A stretch of 64,000 nt of DNA from Rhizopus sp. PT2906 (lineage: Eukaryota; Mucoromycota; Mucoromycetes; Mucorales; Rhizopodaceae): positions 53,386-117,385 of the forward strand of contig JAMYHX010000075.1 in NCBI GenBank assembly GCA_025529335.1, read 5' to 3'. Below, in pieces: positions 46,861 to 57,891 of this stretch. Numbering within the stretch: the stretch's first letter is position 1; each line of letters starts with the position of its first letter. The translations under genes and the position numbers were made by a program. The notes beneath the pieces were generated by a model. It did no database searches, was not told the origin of the DNA, and was given only the letters and a program-made list of their open reading frames with translations.

Positions 46861-47689
46861 CGCATTCTAACGAATCATCAGTAAAAGGTTTTTTTTGCAT
46901 TAAACAGAAGATTATATAAACTAGCGTATATTTACTTATACCCCCCTCCCATTGCTAAACTTGGTTGTATTTTCTTTAACTGTCTTCTTGTCTATAATTT
47001 CAGAAGCTGAGCAATCTGTTGAAACAAATATGTCTCTAAGGCTTATGTATATTGTAAGTATTACTTGATATTTTCAAAATAATGTTCATAGAAAACCCAT
47101 TTTCAATCCATTTGCTCACTATAGAAAGACCAAAGTTCATTACACTAGTAAGGGTGCTTATGATTTTAGGCTTTTTTCTTACACGATATTCTTTATAGTC
47201 ATTTTTTTAATAAAAAAGATAGTTTGCATCTTCTTGAAATATATTTATCTGAAGGATTTAGAACAATGTCTTTTATAGTTTTTTGTTTTTTAGGTAATGG
47301 AAGAGAGTTTGTAGAGGATAAAGCACTTTTACCTATGTTGTTAGTAATTCATGTAAGATGTAGTACATATGAACACTTTACGAGGCATGTTGATATTACG
47401 AATGAAAGAAAAAAAGAAAGAGATGACAACAGTTTTGCTTTGTCAAATGCTTTGGACAACTTTCTTTAACCACATAATTGTTGTATGTCAGAAAAAACGA
47501 TTAACTTTATAAATTTTTTTATCAAGCTTGCAATGATGTATATCTAAAGCAGAACAAGTACGAATTAGAGATATACTGACAGAATTGGTATCCTAATGAT
47601 GTTCTTATATTAGATAAAGAATGTTATATGAATAGGAACCTTCAGATGGTTTATTAACAAAAAAGTGATTGTGGAAAATTATACATCAA

Positions 47690-48960
47690 GAGTCGAATGA
47701 AACTATAGCAAAACCACGAGCTGGATATCTTTGGAAAACCTTGTATGATTGCCATCCCACATGGAACAAGCGACTATATTGGCCTTGCAGTAAAGGAGCA
47801 AGAAAATCAGATGATATCAGCTAGTCATTACCAAAGTAAAGACGATGTAGGAAAGTAGCAGAGCTGTATACTAGAAAGATTGACCAATCCATTCAAAAAT
47901 TCAGTATATATCCAGCATTTATACTTTGTTTTAAAAAACTATTACTTAGAGCACGAACGCGTCTTTAGGTAGGCCAGAGCTTACAAAATACAGATTTTCA
48001 CCAATATGGAAACGAACAACTATATTGAGAGTTGGCACAGCCAGTTGAAGATAAACTACTTACAAAGAAAGAGGGATAGAAGACTGGATCGCTTAATATT
48101 TATCTTGGTTGATGATGTTCATATCGATTTTATGCACAATACCGCAAGGATGGCTGCTAATATTGGGTGTATGAACTCAGAAACTAGAGAGACAAGAAAG
48201 AGAATGATTGCAGCAGAAGAAATCAATGAGCTGTCATTACAAGATATGGTGCAGAAAGTGTATATCGAAGAAGAAGTTTGCTATATTGTCAAGTCTTTCA
48301 CGGCGGAAGTTGTATCTGATATATCAACTGAGCAAGGAATGATGACTGCATGCAATTGTATAGACTTTCAACGAAATAAGCGTGCCTGTAAGCATATGTA
48401 TTTGATTTACCGCTTCGATAAAAACTGTGTGGTTTACATCCAAGGTAGATTGTCACGATAATAATAAGAGAAATGCTACAGTGTACTTATATCAACTAGA
48501 GATTGACTCTAGCTTGAGGGTTCATACAATGGGTGAGACAGCACTTATCCAGAATACTGTAGAGAATAATCATATCGAAGCAGTTACTGATAGCTCTGAT
48601 GTGCTTTAATCAGAAGTACCATCTGAAGCTGGAGATAGAACAGATGAGTTGTTGACAGGCATCACAAGTGTATGCAGACAAGCTTCAGAAAGTCGTATAC
48701 GATTAACATCTGAAAATAACAACAGACTGTTACAAATATATAATGAGCAAAGATAGTTGTTGTCAGCTAATGAAGAGATGCAGCTTCCACCAAATATAAA
48801 TTTGTAAACACAAAGAAGATAAAGCATAAAAAATTCTTCCAAGCCATACAAGTCAACCACTCCAAATTTTAAAGTTCCAGAACGTAGGGTTGCAAAAATT
48901 GAATTTTTACAATACAAAAATACAGGAATGCAACATCTTGGCGCGACATTAATTTTTAAA
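47690..48960 (+). pseudogene. Mutator-like transposase, C-terminal half with SWIM zinc finger, broken
   Basis: An intact 151-codon stretch (48006-48461) reads NNYIESWHSQLKINYLQRKR, RRLDRLIFILVDDVHIDFMH and ends in a SWIM finger, CNCIDFQRNKRACKHMYLIY (CxC-xn-CxH), the usual C-terminal DNA-binding module of MULE transposases. Upstream (47700-47810) fragments such as YLWKTLYDCHPTWNKRLYW occur in other frames. Downstream, fragments run to about 48960 between stop codons. The DDE triad is not visible. It lies head-to-head with the TnpB-like copy on the minus strand. Confidence 0.6.
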
Positions 48961-49354
48961 AACACTGGAAAAGGGAAGCAAATAAGTAAACCGTTCGCAA
49001 TTTGAGACGTCATCAGAAGAAAACAAAAAATTCTACAAACCCTTTTCATCAAGAATGTTTCTAATAAAAAACAAAAAAAAAAAAGAGTTGGTGTCACAAC
49101 GTGTATAAAAATGTCAATAGCTAAACACAACATTGCACGGGCTTATGCAGTTACTATTAGTTCATGAGGGCAGGACAAGTCTAAGTGAATAAGGAATAGC
49201 AGCAAACGGGAAATAAAACTGCCGATATCCTGAGTTCAAAAAGAATATAATGCAGGAAATAAAATTTTTCTGTATATAAAAGAGTATATAAACGTCACAG
49301 TCCTTTTCTTAATTCTACTTTTTTTCTTTTTGAATAGCAACACACTGCGAACCA

Positions 49355-50610
49355 ATGATGACAAAGGAAGAAAAGCAGAATGTAACACCCGTAGTGACAC
49401 TGAATGGTGATGATCACCCATTGACTACAGAAGAACCATTTCATTCGGATGAATTAGAGAAAAAGTTCAAAGACATGAATTTACCTGATCCGGAAGATAA
49501 AAAGATACCACCTGCCGTTATTATCGAAAAGGAAGATCCAAATAAACTTATTTTGCCCGAGCCAGTGCCTAATGTGGCAAAACCGAATGAAGAAGATGAA
49601 GAAGAGGATGTGATGGACGAAGAGCTCTATAGGATCACAGAATCCAATCGATACATTCCTTATGAAGAAATACTTCCGCCGCCTATTTTAGGAAGAGTTA
49701 AATCACTTCGAAGTCAAGACGTGGATATCAGAAGATACCTACTGGTGTTTGCAGATAAGCCAAGTATCACAAGGAAATCGGATCGGATCATTGTAAGAAA
49801 TCTATACGGAGCTGGACCGGATGGTAAATTGGCTGACAATCTAAAACCGAAAAGAAAGCAGCGATCGTACCTTGTTGCTTGCGATTTCAGTGAAGAAAGT
49901 TTTAATGCTATCGAATGGACTATGGGCACGATGATGCGTGATGGTGACCATCTTCATGTTGTTACTGCAGTCAATAGAGAAGATAATCCAGACACTGTGA
50001 AACAGGCGGGACTATCTTTATCAAAAGAGGTATATATAAAAAAAAAATGTGCGCATGTGTAACAGTTTTAACAAACATACGAAAAAAAAAATTATAGCTG
50101 GACAAAGCATCAGAAGCAGTAACAGAAGAAGCCAAAAAGACACTTGGGCAAATGTTGTTATTTGATATTACCTTGACTACATACGCTATTTGTGGAAGAG
50201 TCAAAGATGTCTTGACACAACTGGTAAAAACAAAAAAATATAAAAACAACACGTCATTCAATAAATAAATTTTATATAGATCACAGAATTACCCTTGACA
50301 ATGGTTGTCTGTGGAAGTAGAGGTCGAGGCACAATGAAAGGGTAAAATGGAATGGAAAATAACGGGAAAACAAAATAACTCATGTTCTTTTAGACTATTT
50401 ATGGGTTCTGTTTCAACTTATCTTGTACACAAATCACCAGTTCCTGTTACGGTGATTAAACCTCAGAAAAAGAAGAAGGCAACAGAAAAAAAGAAGGTCA
50501 AGGCCGCGCCGTTGAGTGAGAGTGAGTATAGAGAAAAAGGATATGTATTCGGTTTTATTAAAAATATAAAAAACAATAGGTATGCAAAAAGGCCAATTGG
50601 CAGTAGATGA
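49355..50610 (+). CDS. Universal stress protein (UspA) domain protein
   Basis: Cytosolic nucleotide-binding-fold protein of unknown specific role; fungal members are stress-linked. The N-terminal ~150 residues are acidic and probably disordered (EDEEEDVMDEELYR). The Usp domain then begins RSYLVACDFSEESFNAIEWT, with HLHVVTAVN, continues over short exons (LDKASEAVTEEAKKTLGQML; AICGRVKDVLTQL), and ends with TMVVCGSRGRGTMKG, LFMGSVSTYLVHKSPVPVTV. GxRGRG then GSVS is the ATP-binding signature of the family. A Lys-rich tail (KPQKKKKATEKKKVK) follows. Introns at about 50030-50099, 50223-50279 and 50341-50393. The last few codons are uncertain because an intron-like segment sits near 50535-50580. Confidence 0.85.
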
Positions 50611-50639
50611 ACTAAGTACAAAGGCAACAAAATAATCTA

Positions 50640-52399
50640 TTATTCATCCACCGGAAGATCCATTTCTTCATCCACAAAATGTTCACTCATCATCGGTCCA
50701 GTAGAACTCAATGTCATAAACTATTTATAAAGTAAATAATAGAATAATATTAGTTTAGTACATAATTATGCCGTAATACCAATATTGTAAAATAAACCAT
50801 TTATTGTACATGCTTACCTTTGCTTGAAAGTCTCTGTTTAATGCTTCTAATTTATCCATCAATAAGATTCTTTCATTAATCATGGCAATATTATGAATAG
50901 AATCCTCCAATTTCATCTGCTTGCGTATTTCAGTCTCATCCTCTTCTTCGTCTTGGAAATGAACCATCTTTTCATAGTCTTTGGTTATTGAAATAGTTGC
51001 CTTGATTTCATCTTGAATAATCTAATATGAATCACATCAATAGGTCACACAAAAAGAAGTCGACTTTCTTTACCATCTCAACCAACATTTTCTCCAATTC
51101 TTCTGATGTAATCACTCCAATTCTTTTCGTCATATCATTCAATCCAACTGTGATATAGACATTAGCCAATTGCTTGATCTTTTTTCTTAAAAGCGACTGG
51201 AAGCATTGTTTGACAAGCCCAGTATTCCTTTCCTTAAAATAACACGTTATTAAACAGGGACTGAATGTTTTTTTTTTCTAAAGAATTACCGATTCAAATA
51301 CATTGGATGACTTGGTTGCAATATCTCTAAACCCTTGAATATCTGTATTGCCAAACGCTTCTGCCAGGTTTTGGTAAACACCTGCTTGTGTCTTGCAGGT
51401 CTTTTCTACATGATTCGCTGTACATTTTGGTAAAGCTCCCAATCGTCCCTCATAGATGAGTGAAACCAGTATAAACTTTCTGTAAGCAGCTATTTGTATC
51501 GCGCTCACAACCCTTTGCGTTGGTGCAGAGATCACTACAGTCAAAAATTCCAAGGCTCGATCAAAGTTTTTGTTGGCAATGTAGACAATAGCACCATAAT
51601 AATAGTATTCCAATACATCCCGAGGTTTGAGATCATGTTTCTATTATGTTTATCAGCTATCTTTTATATGTCCCAATGATTTTTTCTTACTGATTTTTCA
51701 ATGATCTGAATATCACAGTCCAGGAATTGAAGAGGATAGGTATAGTTCTTTGCTTTTATACATGCCTTGACAAATGGTGCGTGAAGTGAAGTCAAGGTAA
51801 CGCGAGATCCTTGAGTATATCTATCAATAGCCATTACGAAGCTTTGAAGAGGTAACAATGGCTACAACGAATGCTTTAATATCTTTTTTTTTTCCATATT
51901 TCCCCTCTTATAGAACCTACCTCTTCTGTTACTTCAGCAAGATGCAATAATGAAAAGCCAATAAACTTGACTACAATATATATATATATATATATACAAC
52001 CCTTCAGATGACGTCTATAAAATAAAATAAACAACTTACACTGTTTTGGTGATGATGCAATCTGTGCAGGATCAAACAATTGAACAAAGCTGTTCAAGAG
52101 CGTAAAGTATTCTGAAGCGTTTTCTTTTGTTGCATAAAGACATTTTGCATTTCTATATAACAATTTTCCCTGCGCATGTGAGTTGAGATAAAACAAAGAG
52201 ATGAATGGATACATTACAGGAAATACAAGTAGCCAATGGAATGAATGGTAGGATTAAGCACATTGAGAGTTTCTCTTGGAACTTGTGCAAGCTGTTCTAT
52301 TGCTAACTGGTCAAGCGTAGACACTACCTGCGTCTCATTTCCACCAGCAACAATAAGTGCAACTATTTCGTCAATCCTTGGTCTCTGTTCTTGTTGCAT
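50640..52399 (-). CDS. CSN3: COP9 signalosome subunit 3 (Csn3), PCI domain
   Basis: Subunit of the COP9 signalosome, which removes Nedd8 from cullin-RING ligases. The protein starts MQQEQRPRIDEIVALIVAGG. Helical repeats follow: LTSLHAPFVKACIKAKNYTY, PLQFLDCDIQIIEK, then the family signature EYYYYGAIVYIANKNFDRAL, RKFILVSLIYEGRLGALPKC. The PCI domain has GLVKQCFQSLLRKKIKQLAN, VYITVGLNDMTKRIGV and IIQDEIKATISITKDYEKMV with HFQDEEE. The C-terminus is acidic (EEMDLPVDE). Introns around 50720-50815, 51020-51073, 51229-51290, 51643-51690, 51862-51921, 51968-52035 and 52167-52215. Its start is only 57 bp from the divergent SAC3-domain gene. A third PCI protein in this window. Confidence 0.92.
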
Positions 52400-52456
52400 A
52401 ATTTTAAAAAAAGAGAAAGAGGTGCGTTTATTTTTTTTTTACTTTTACTTTATAAA
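52400..52456. promoter_or_regulatory. Minimal divergent promoter between CSN3 and the SAC3-domain gene
   Basis: Only 57 bp lie between the two start codons. The interval is A/T tracts with TATAAA directly before the plus-strand ATG at 52457. Either the 5' leaders are extremely short or transcription of each gene starts inside the other's coding region. Confidence 0.55.
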
Positions 52457-53878
52457 ATGTCCAATCTATCACAATTATTAACCATCAAATTATGGGAAGA
52501 GATCGAGTTTGATCAATACTCGAGCAAGTCAAAGCGTAACTGGGAAATAGAGGAACAGAAGTTACAAGAACTTCAAGCATTGCCTCCACTCAGTAGGACC
52601 GATCCTAGTAATATGAATGTTAAAAGGTTAGCTACAACCAACTATTTGTTACATGCTATAAACGTGTCTTTATAGTTTACGAGATCTTGATTTGCAGCAA
52701 CAGTTTTGGGATTACATCATGAATAGAGTAACGCATCTTTTCTCCCTTCCTTTTCAACAAACTAGTCTCACTTTATTTAGATATGGAACTTGGATAAACC
52801 TGAATGTAAGGAAAGCTGGGAACCTATTGTCTTTGATTTTAGAAAGTTAAGAGAAGGCATCATTGCCTCCTACTGGAGTAACGGCGATATTGGATTTGCA
52901 ATACAAGGTAAATGGTTTACCTATGGATATGAACTCTATATTGATATCAGTTATCTAGCGTTTGAATGGTCAGTCAATGCAGCATTGAAGGCACAAAACT
53001 TTGAAGAAATGTTTAAATGTCTGAGAGGATTGGTGGATGAACTCTATCCGCTGAAAGATGTAATAGAAAATGATGTTTAGTGTATGTGGATCATTGACAA
53101 CTGTATATAGAGTGCTAAAAAGACCTATTTCATCGTACTTGATACCCTATATTTTTGCTGTTATCTCAAGGATATGAAAGTAGTGATAAATCGATTGGAG
53201 TTGATGAAAGATATAGATACAAAAGAAACTAAGTTTGTCAAGAAGCTCATTCATTGTATATTTGTGTCTGAAAACCCTCTAAAGTACTTTGAACTCTATC
53301 AGAATGCACCTTATCTAACTTACAAGGTGATTATGGAGCACTATCACAATACAATCCGAACTAGGGCGATAAGGACACTGAGGAAGGCTTATTTATCCGT
53401 GTCTCTTGAATGGGCAAAACATTGGTTAGGACTAGAGCAGGGAGTGGATGTTGTACCATGTATTAACAAGCTTGTACCTTGCGTGGATCGCGTTGATGTC
53501 GATCGTCAAATTGTGTATTTCATAAGGAGTGTTAAAAAGAAACCTGTGGCAGTCAATGATGCTCAAGGGACTCCTACAGCCAGCCCAAAAATGACAGCTA
53601 CGTCAGCTGTACAAGCAGCAGAACCAAGAACAATGCCAAATTCACCCATTGTGTCTCTCACCGAATCATCAACAAGGGAATCCGCCGAGAGCTCCTATGC
53701 AAGATCAACCGTGAATACCCCACGACAACAAAAGGTACCAAGCACGCCCAGTCTGACAACAAGAAACAACAAAGTCGTGAATGAACCAGCTATGATGACT
53801 GATAACGAAAAAATCGCGCTTTATGAAAAAAAGATGCGAACCATCTTGGATACTCTAAGTTCAGACGATTGGAACTGA
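52457..53878 (+). CDS. SAC3/GANP-domain protein
   Basis: SAC3-type PCI-like helical domain, as in mRNA-export, THP3/LENG8 and SAC3D1 proteins. Exons: 52457-52626, 52676-about 52722, 52781-52907, 52963 onward, and a long last exon to 53878. The core reads RDLDLQQQFWDYIMN, WEPIVFDFRKLREGIIASYW, AFEWSVNAALKAQNFEEMFK, CLRGLVDELYPL, DTLYFCCYLKDMKVV, HCIFVSENPLKYFELYQNAP and IRTRAIRTLRKAYLSVSLEW, matching the order FxCLxxLxxLY then FFxLYxxAP then R-x-x-A-x-x-x-x-x-x-A-Y of the family. A ~90-residue Ser/Thr/Pro-rich tail follows and ends in DTLSSDDWN. Which SAC3 paralogue is unclear. Its last 18 coding bases overlap the MMAB gene on the other strand. Confidence 0.7.
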
Positions 53879-54955
53879 TGGCTTCTTGTATATCTTTTCT
53901 TGTTTTCCTTGTTTATGAGCAATCCATCTTGCTGCTGTGAACAAGAAATCGCTTAACCTGTATTTATTACACATTAGTAACAATAATAATAATAACAAAA
54001 GTTTGTATTTGCCTGTTTAGAAATATCAACACTGAGTCATCACACATTTGAGCTCGAGACAAAGGCTGAACATGTCTTTCTGCACGTCTGCAAACAGATC
54101 GGGCAATGTGCAAACTTGCGCTTGCCTTTCCACCAGACTATATATTTATGACTAAGTAAAATATGTAAAGAGGGGTGATTGTGTCTTACGGGCAATATGA
54201 ATTGGGTGAGTCTGGGCAATTCGGTATCCATTTCATCGATCCATTCCTCTAATTTGCTTACGTGGACCATATCAAATGCTGTTCGATCTAGAAAGGCCCA
54301 TTAGATTATGCTCCTCCTACTATAACCGCAATATTTACTTAAACGAGATTCACTGGATTGTTGACGAGGAGTGGCAATATTTGAACCAATGTCTTGTAAA
54401 AGACATTGTATCTACCAAAGGACATAAGAAAAACATGGATGATTCACTAATAATTAACTATTACCGTAGTTAATCTATCCACCAGATAAGGACCCCAATG
54501 TGCATCATCTTCAAGGAATTCAATAGCCATACTTTTTTTTTTTATTAGAGTATTGCACACATAAACCTTTATTTTGCTTTACCCAATATTTGACGTAAGC
54601 TCATCCGTTGTGCCTAATATACAGTTTAGTATTTGTTTTTAAACAAGACAAAGTGTATATAACCTAATGCTTCAAATATCTCATCGTCTTTCTGTCTTCG
54701 CTCTCCGTTATAAAGGCTCGACGTTCCTATGATTATTGTTTAAGAAGATGTACACTTAGTTATGTCCTTAGTAAACCTTGATCACCAGTCTTTGTGTAGA
54801 TCTTCATCGTAGATCTTTATTTTAATTAGCATTTCACTTGTTGTCATTAAGTTGAAAGGGACTTACACACAAAAAAAAGTGCCGTAAAGCTTTTTGTGAA
54901 GGAGATTTCTCTCTTAAATGTGATACAAATCTTACATCTTTGCCATTTTAGACAT
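53861..54955 (-). CDS. MMAB: ATP:cob(I)alamin adenosyltransferase, PduO/MMAB type
   Basis: Transfers an adenosyl group from ATP to cob(I)alamin, making the cofactor of methylmalonyl-CoA mutase. Assembled over eight or so exons to about 204 residues: KIYTKTGDQGTSSLYNGERR (the N-terminal ATP loop of the family), DDEIFEALGTTDELTSNIGM, LVDRLTTIQCLLQDIGSNIA, DMVHVSKLEEWIDEMDTELP, then SGGKASASLHIARSVCRRAE, RHVQPLSRA and LNRLSDFLFTAARW. The SGG-x-x-A-x-x-H-x-A-R-x-x-C-R-R-A-E-R block is diagnostic. Start at 54955 is tentative (exon of 20 nt before a GTAAGA donor); an in-frame ATG at about 54800 is the alternative. No long mitochondrial presequence is seen. One intron has a GC donor (53958-54012). 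Confidence 0.9.
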
Positions 54956-55464
54956 TTTTTTTCTTGTCAATGGCTGTTTTCTTATGATAGATTTATTTTT
55001 TACTGTGCTCTCTCCTCCTTTGAGTGAGTTTAATATTTATATATGCAAGAAGCTCTCTTTGGCGGGAACTAAGTCCCGGATGTCATCAAACCACTATTGA
55101 TTGTCGAAACTCTTGTTAAGCTATACTATACCGCAGTCATGAGTCTTTATTTAAAAAGCGACAAATGGCTGGACAGACTGCAACTTGGGAAAGTTCTGTA
55201 TTGTATATTTTTAGAAAAAAGCAATACAAAGAAGAAAACGTGGGTAGATGACATTGGCTATCGCAGCTGAAAGACAAAGCCTCATCTTCCTTTTAGTTGA
55301 TTCCATTATGCAAAAATAAACTCCCTCCAGAAAACACGACGTGTTTTGCTCTAAATGTTTACGGATAGTCGTCATATTGTACTTGCGTACAAAGCCCAAA
55401 CATTTAAATTGTTATTTTTCTCTCTCTCTCTCTCTTTTTCTTTTTCTTTAACTCATTTTTTAAT
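54956..55464. other. Intergenic: divergent promoters of MMAB and the acetyltransferase
   Basis: No supported coding exon. It includes a (CT)n tract at about 55419-55434 in the leader of the acetyltransferase gene. Confidence 0.5.
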
Positions 55465-56025
55465 ATGGTTTTAACAGAGAAACAAAAGATGCTCGCAGGA
55501 GAGTATTATCATCCTGGTGACTCTGAGTTGGATAAAGATAGAAAAAGAGTTCGAGCTCTTTTACATGAATACAATACTACAGTAGATTCAGCTAAGCGTT
55601 CAGAGTTAGTTCCTCACATATTTGGCTCTTTTGGAGAGCGTTCTTACGCCCTTCCAAACTTTCGTTGTGACTATGGCTATAATATTCACGTTGGCAAGCA
55701 CGTAGAGATCAATTATGACTGTACCTTTTTAGATATTGCTAAAATTACCATTGGTGATTATACTCTTTTTGGGCCCAGTGTACATATCTACACTGTCAAC
55801 CATCCGCTGGATCCTACTGAAAGAAGAACTGGTGTTGAGATTGGAAAAGAGGTCAAAATCGGACACACCTGCTGGATAGGTGGAAATGTTACAATCTGTC
55901 CTGGCGTCACTATCGGTAATGGAGTCACCATTGGTGCAGGTTCTGTTGTCACAAAGGATATCCCTGATAACAGTGTTGCTGTTGGTAATCCTGCCAAGGT
56001 TATCAAAACAATCACACCTGCTTAA
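55465..56025 (+). CDS. Sugar (maltose/galactoside-type) O-acetyltransferase, left-handed beta-helix
   Basis: Transfers acetyl from acetyl-CoA to a sugar hydroxyl. This single-exon 186-codon gene starts MVLTEKQKMLAGEYYHPGDS, the Maa/NodL-type N-terminal cap, and continues SFGERSYALPNFRCDYGYNI and the catalytic-histidine region GPSVHIYTVNHPLDPTERR. Regular hexapeptide turns follow (IGGNVTICPGVTIGNGVTIG, AGSVVTKDIPDNSVAVGNPA). Length matches bacterial Maa (about 183-187 residues). There is no signal peptide, so it is probably cytosolic. It is intronless among intron-rich neighbours; this and the bacterial-type family suggest ancient horizontal gain, though similar genes are known in other fungi. 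The next gene begins 67 bp downstream. Confidence 0.9.
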   Translation: MVLTEKQKMLAGEYYHPGDSELDKDRKRVRALLHEYNTTVDSAKRSELVPHIFGSFGERSYALPNFRCDYGYNIHVGKHVEINYDCTFLDIAKITIGDYTLFGPSVHIYTVNHPLDPTERRTGVEIGKEVKIGHTCWIGGNVTICPGVTIGNGVTIGAGSVVTKDIPDNSVAVGNPAKVIKTITPA

Positions 56026-56092
56026 ATCAAGGCGGAGTTGATGATCTATTCATTACTGCTGCAATAAAATCCTTTTTTTTTTCTTTATACTC

Positions 56093-57137
56093 ATGTTGTC
56101 AGCATTAGCAAATAGACGACTTGCTTGTATTTTTAGTAATAGTAGTAGCAGCAGCAAACAACGGTTAATAATTGCTAGACATGTACCTATTGTAAATATA
56201 CCCTTTAAAGAGAAAAAGTCCCGTGAGAGCACTACAGCATGTTTATTGTCAAGTGCACCACTTGCTCAATTAGACACATCAGACACATTACCTGCCATTC
56301 TTGCTGTCAATGAATCCATATTAACATCTATACACAACGCCGGTTTGCCCTGGTGGACAACAATTATAGCCAGCACATTATTATTGCGATCCACGTTGAC
56401 ACTTCCTATAGCCATATACCAACAACGCAGTATCGGAAAGATGATTGAGCTTGCACCCATGATCCAAAGCTGGGCCGAGACATTAAAGGTACAAGTAGGC
56501 AAAGACTCGAGAGACAAAGGATGGTCCTACAAGATGTATCAACATGAATTACAAAAGCAATATCGAAAGAAAGTGAATACTATTTACGCTCAGTACGGAT
56601 GTTCACGTTGGAAAGTGCTATTGTTGCCTTATGTGCAGATCCCTCTTTTTGTCTCCATGTCGCTCACTCTTAGGCATTTAGCAGCGTATCCATTACCGTG
56701 GTTTGGAAAGACAGCCGAATTACCAGCCGATGGTCTCACTGACGGTGGGCTAGGCTTCTTTACTGATTTGACGGCTACAGATTCAACTTTTATATTACCC
56801 ATCTTGATTGGTGCAGGAAACTTGGTCAACGTGGAGGTAAGAGTATAGGATGAATAGCAGGGCAACTATCTGACATATATCTATGAAATGATAGCTCAAT
56901 GCGTGGTATGCGAGAGGCATGCAGACACCGCGACAAAAGTGGATGACAAACCTATTCCGAGCCTTATCTGTTGCCATGGTGCCTATTGCAACTTATGCAC
57001 CTACTGCCATAAGTCTATACTGGGTTACTTCTGCTTGGTACAGTGTAGGTCAGAACGTGAGCTTTAGAGTACCTGCTGTCAGATCAGCTCTTGGTATGCC
57101 TGCTTTACCTTCCAAAAAAATAAAAAGTCACGTTTAA
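56093..57137 (+). CDS. COX18: Mitochondrial insertase Cox18 (Oxa1/YidC family)
   Basis: Inner-membrane insertase that exports the Cox2 C-terminus during cytochrome oxidase assembly. Exons 56093-56836 and 56895-57137 encode 328 residues. A basic, Ser-rich presequence (MLSALANRRLACIFSNSSSS) precedes the membrane core. The first helix is in LPWWTTIIASTLLLRSTLTL, followed by LPIAIYQQRSIGKMIELAPM, an interhelical loop (YKMYQHELQKQYRKKVNTIY), then WKVLLLPYVQIPLFVSMSLT, ILPILIGAGNLVNVE, and the final helix pair VPIATYAPTAISLYWVTSAW. The QIPLF and SLYW motifs are typical of Oxa1 family members, and the shortness and loop fit Cox18 rather than Oxa1. The 5' gap to the acetyltransferase is only 67 bp. 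Confidence 0.88.
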
Positions 57138-57274
57138 TTTCCATTTTTGGAATTTAAAAGAGGAAAGAGGGGTGTGCAGAGACATTGGGGGGCGAGAACT
57201 GCACAGACACACAGGCAGCCAAAGACCAAATCCATTCTCCTCCCTCTTTTTAATACACATTAAAAGCTTCAGAG

Positions 57275-57780
57275 ATGGTAAAGATATCAACCAATATATA
57301 AAGAGATGGAAGAGTTCATGTTGAATGGATGCTATGTTTGATGGATGGATACGTTGGATGAAAGGACGAAAGAGTTTTTTTTTTAAAAAAAAAAAACATT
57401 CAAGCATTTGGAAATTTGAGATACATTTTGCAGCCATTCAGCATTGAATTTACTTTTATCTTTTTTATAAAACAACCTAAACAAAAAGGAACAGATACTA
57501 AAATATTATGTGTGTATAGCCTAAGCAAATTAAGGATATTAAGGAGTTCCTTGAAATTGCCCGCAGAAAGGATGCCAAGTCTGCCCGCGTCAAGAAGAAT
57601 GCTGATTCTGTCAAGTTCAAGGTCAGATGTTCTCGCTACCTTTACACCCTTGTCGTGAAGGACAAGTCCAAGGCCAACAAGCTTAGACAATCTCTTCCTC
57701 CTGGTAAGCTTAATTTGGGTTTTTGCATAATATGATTATAACTTTTTCTTTGTATAGCTCTTGTTGTAAACGAAATCTAA
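57275..57780 (+). CDS. RPL38: 60S ribosomal protein eL38
   Basis: Large ribosomal subunit protein. Exon 57520-57703 reads PKQIKDIKEFLEIARRKDAK, RCSRYLYTLVV and KLRQSLPP, unmistakably eL38; exon 57758-57780 adds ALVVNEI and stop. The main exon starts right after a TATAG acceptor at Pro2 and has no ATG, so the initiator must sit alone in an upstream exon. The ATG at 57275-57277, followed directly by GTAAAG, would supply it, giving 70 residues, the standard eL38 length. That exon is inferred; another upstream ATG|GT cannot be excluded. Confidence 0.88.
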
Positions 57781-57891
57781 AGCAATAACAAAAAGGAGAG
57801 ACAGGCTTTGCAATGTTTATTTAAAAAAAATAAATATTGAAAAATACACTTGTTTTTTAAAGCAAAGAAAAAAAAAGAGAGAGAGAGAGAG

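Noticed and set aside
47224..47469. 81-codon plus-strand frame before the Mutator-like relic
   Set aside because: It could belong to the transposon debris but shows no recognisable transposase motif, so it is not counted as part of the relic.
57400..57690. Minus-strand frame opposite RPL38
   Set aside because: Antisense shadow of the highly conserved ribosomal protein exon.
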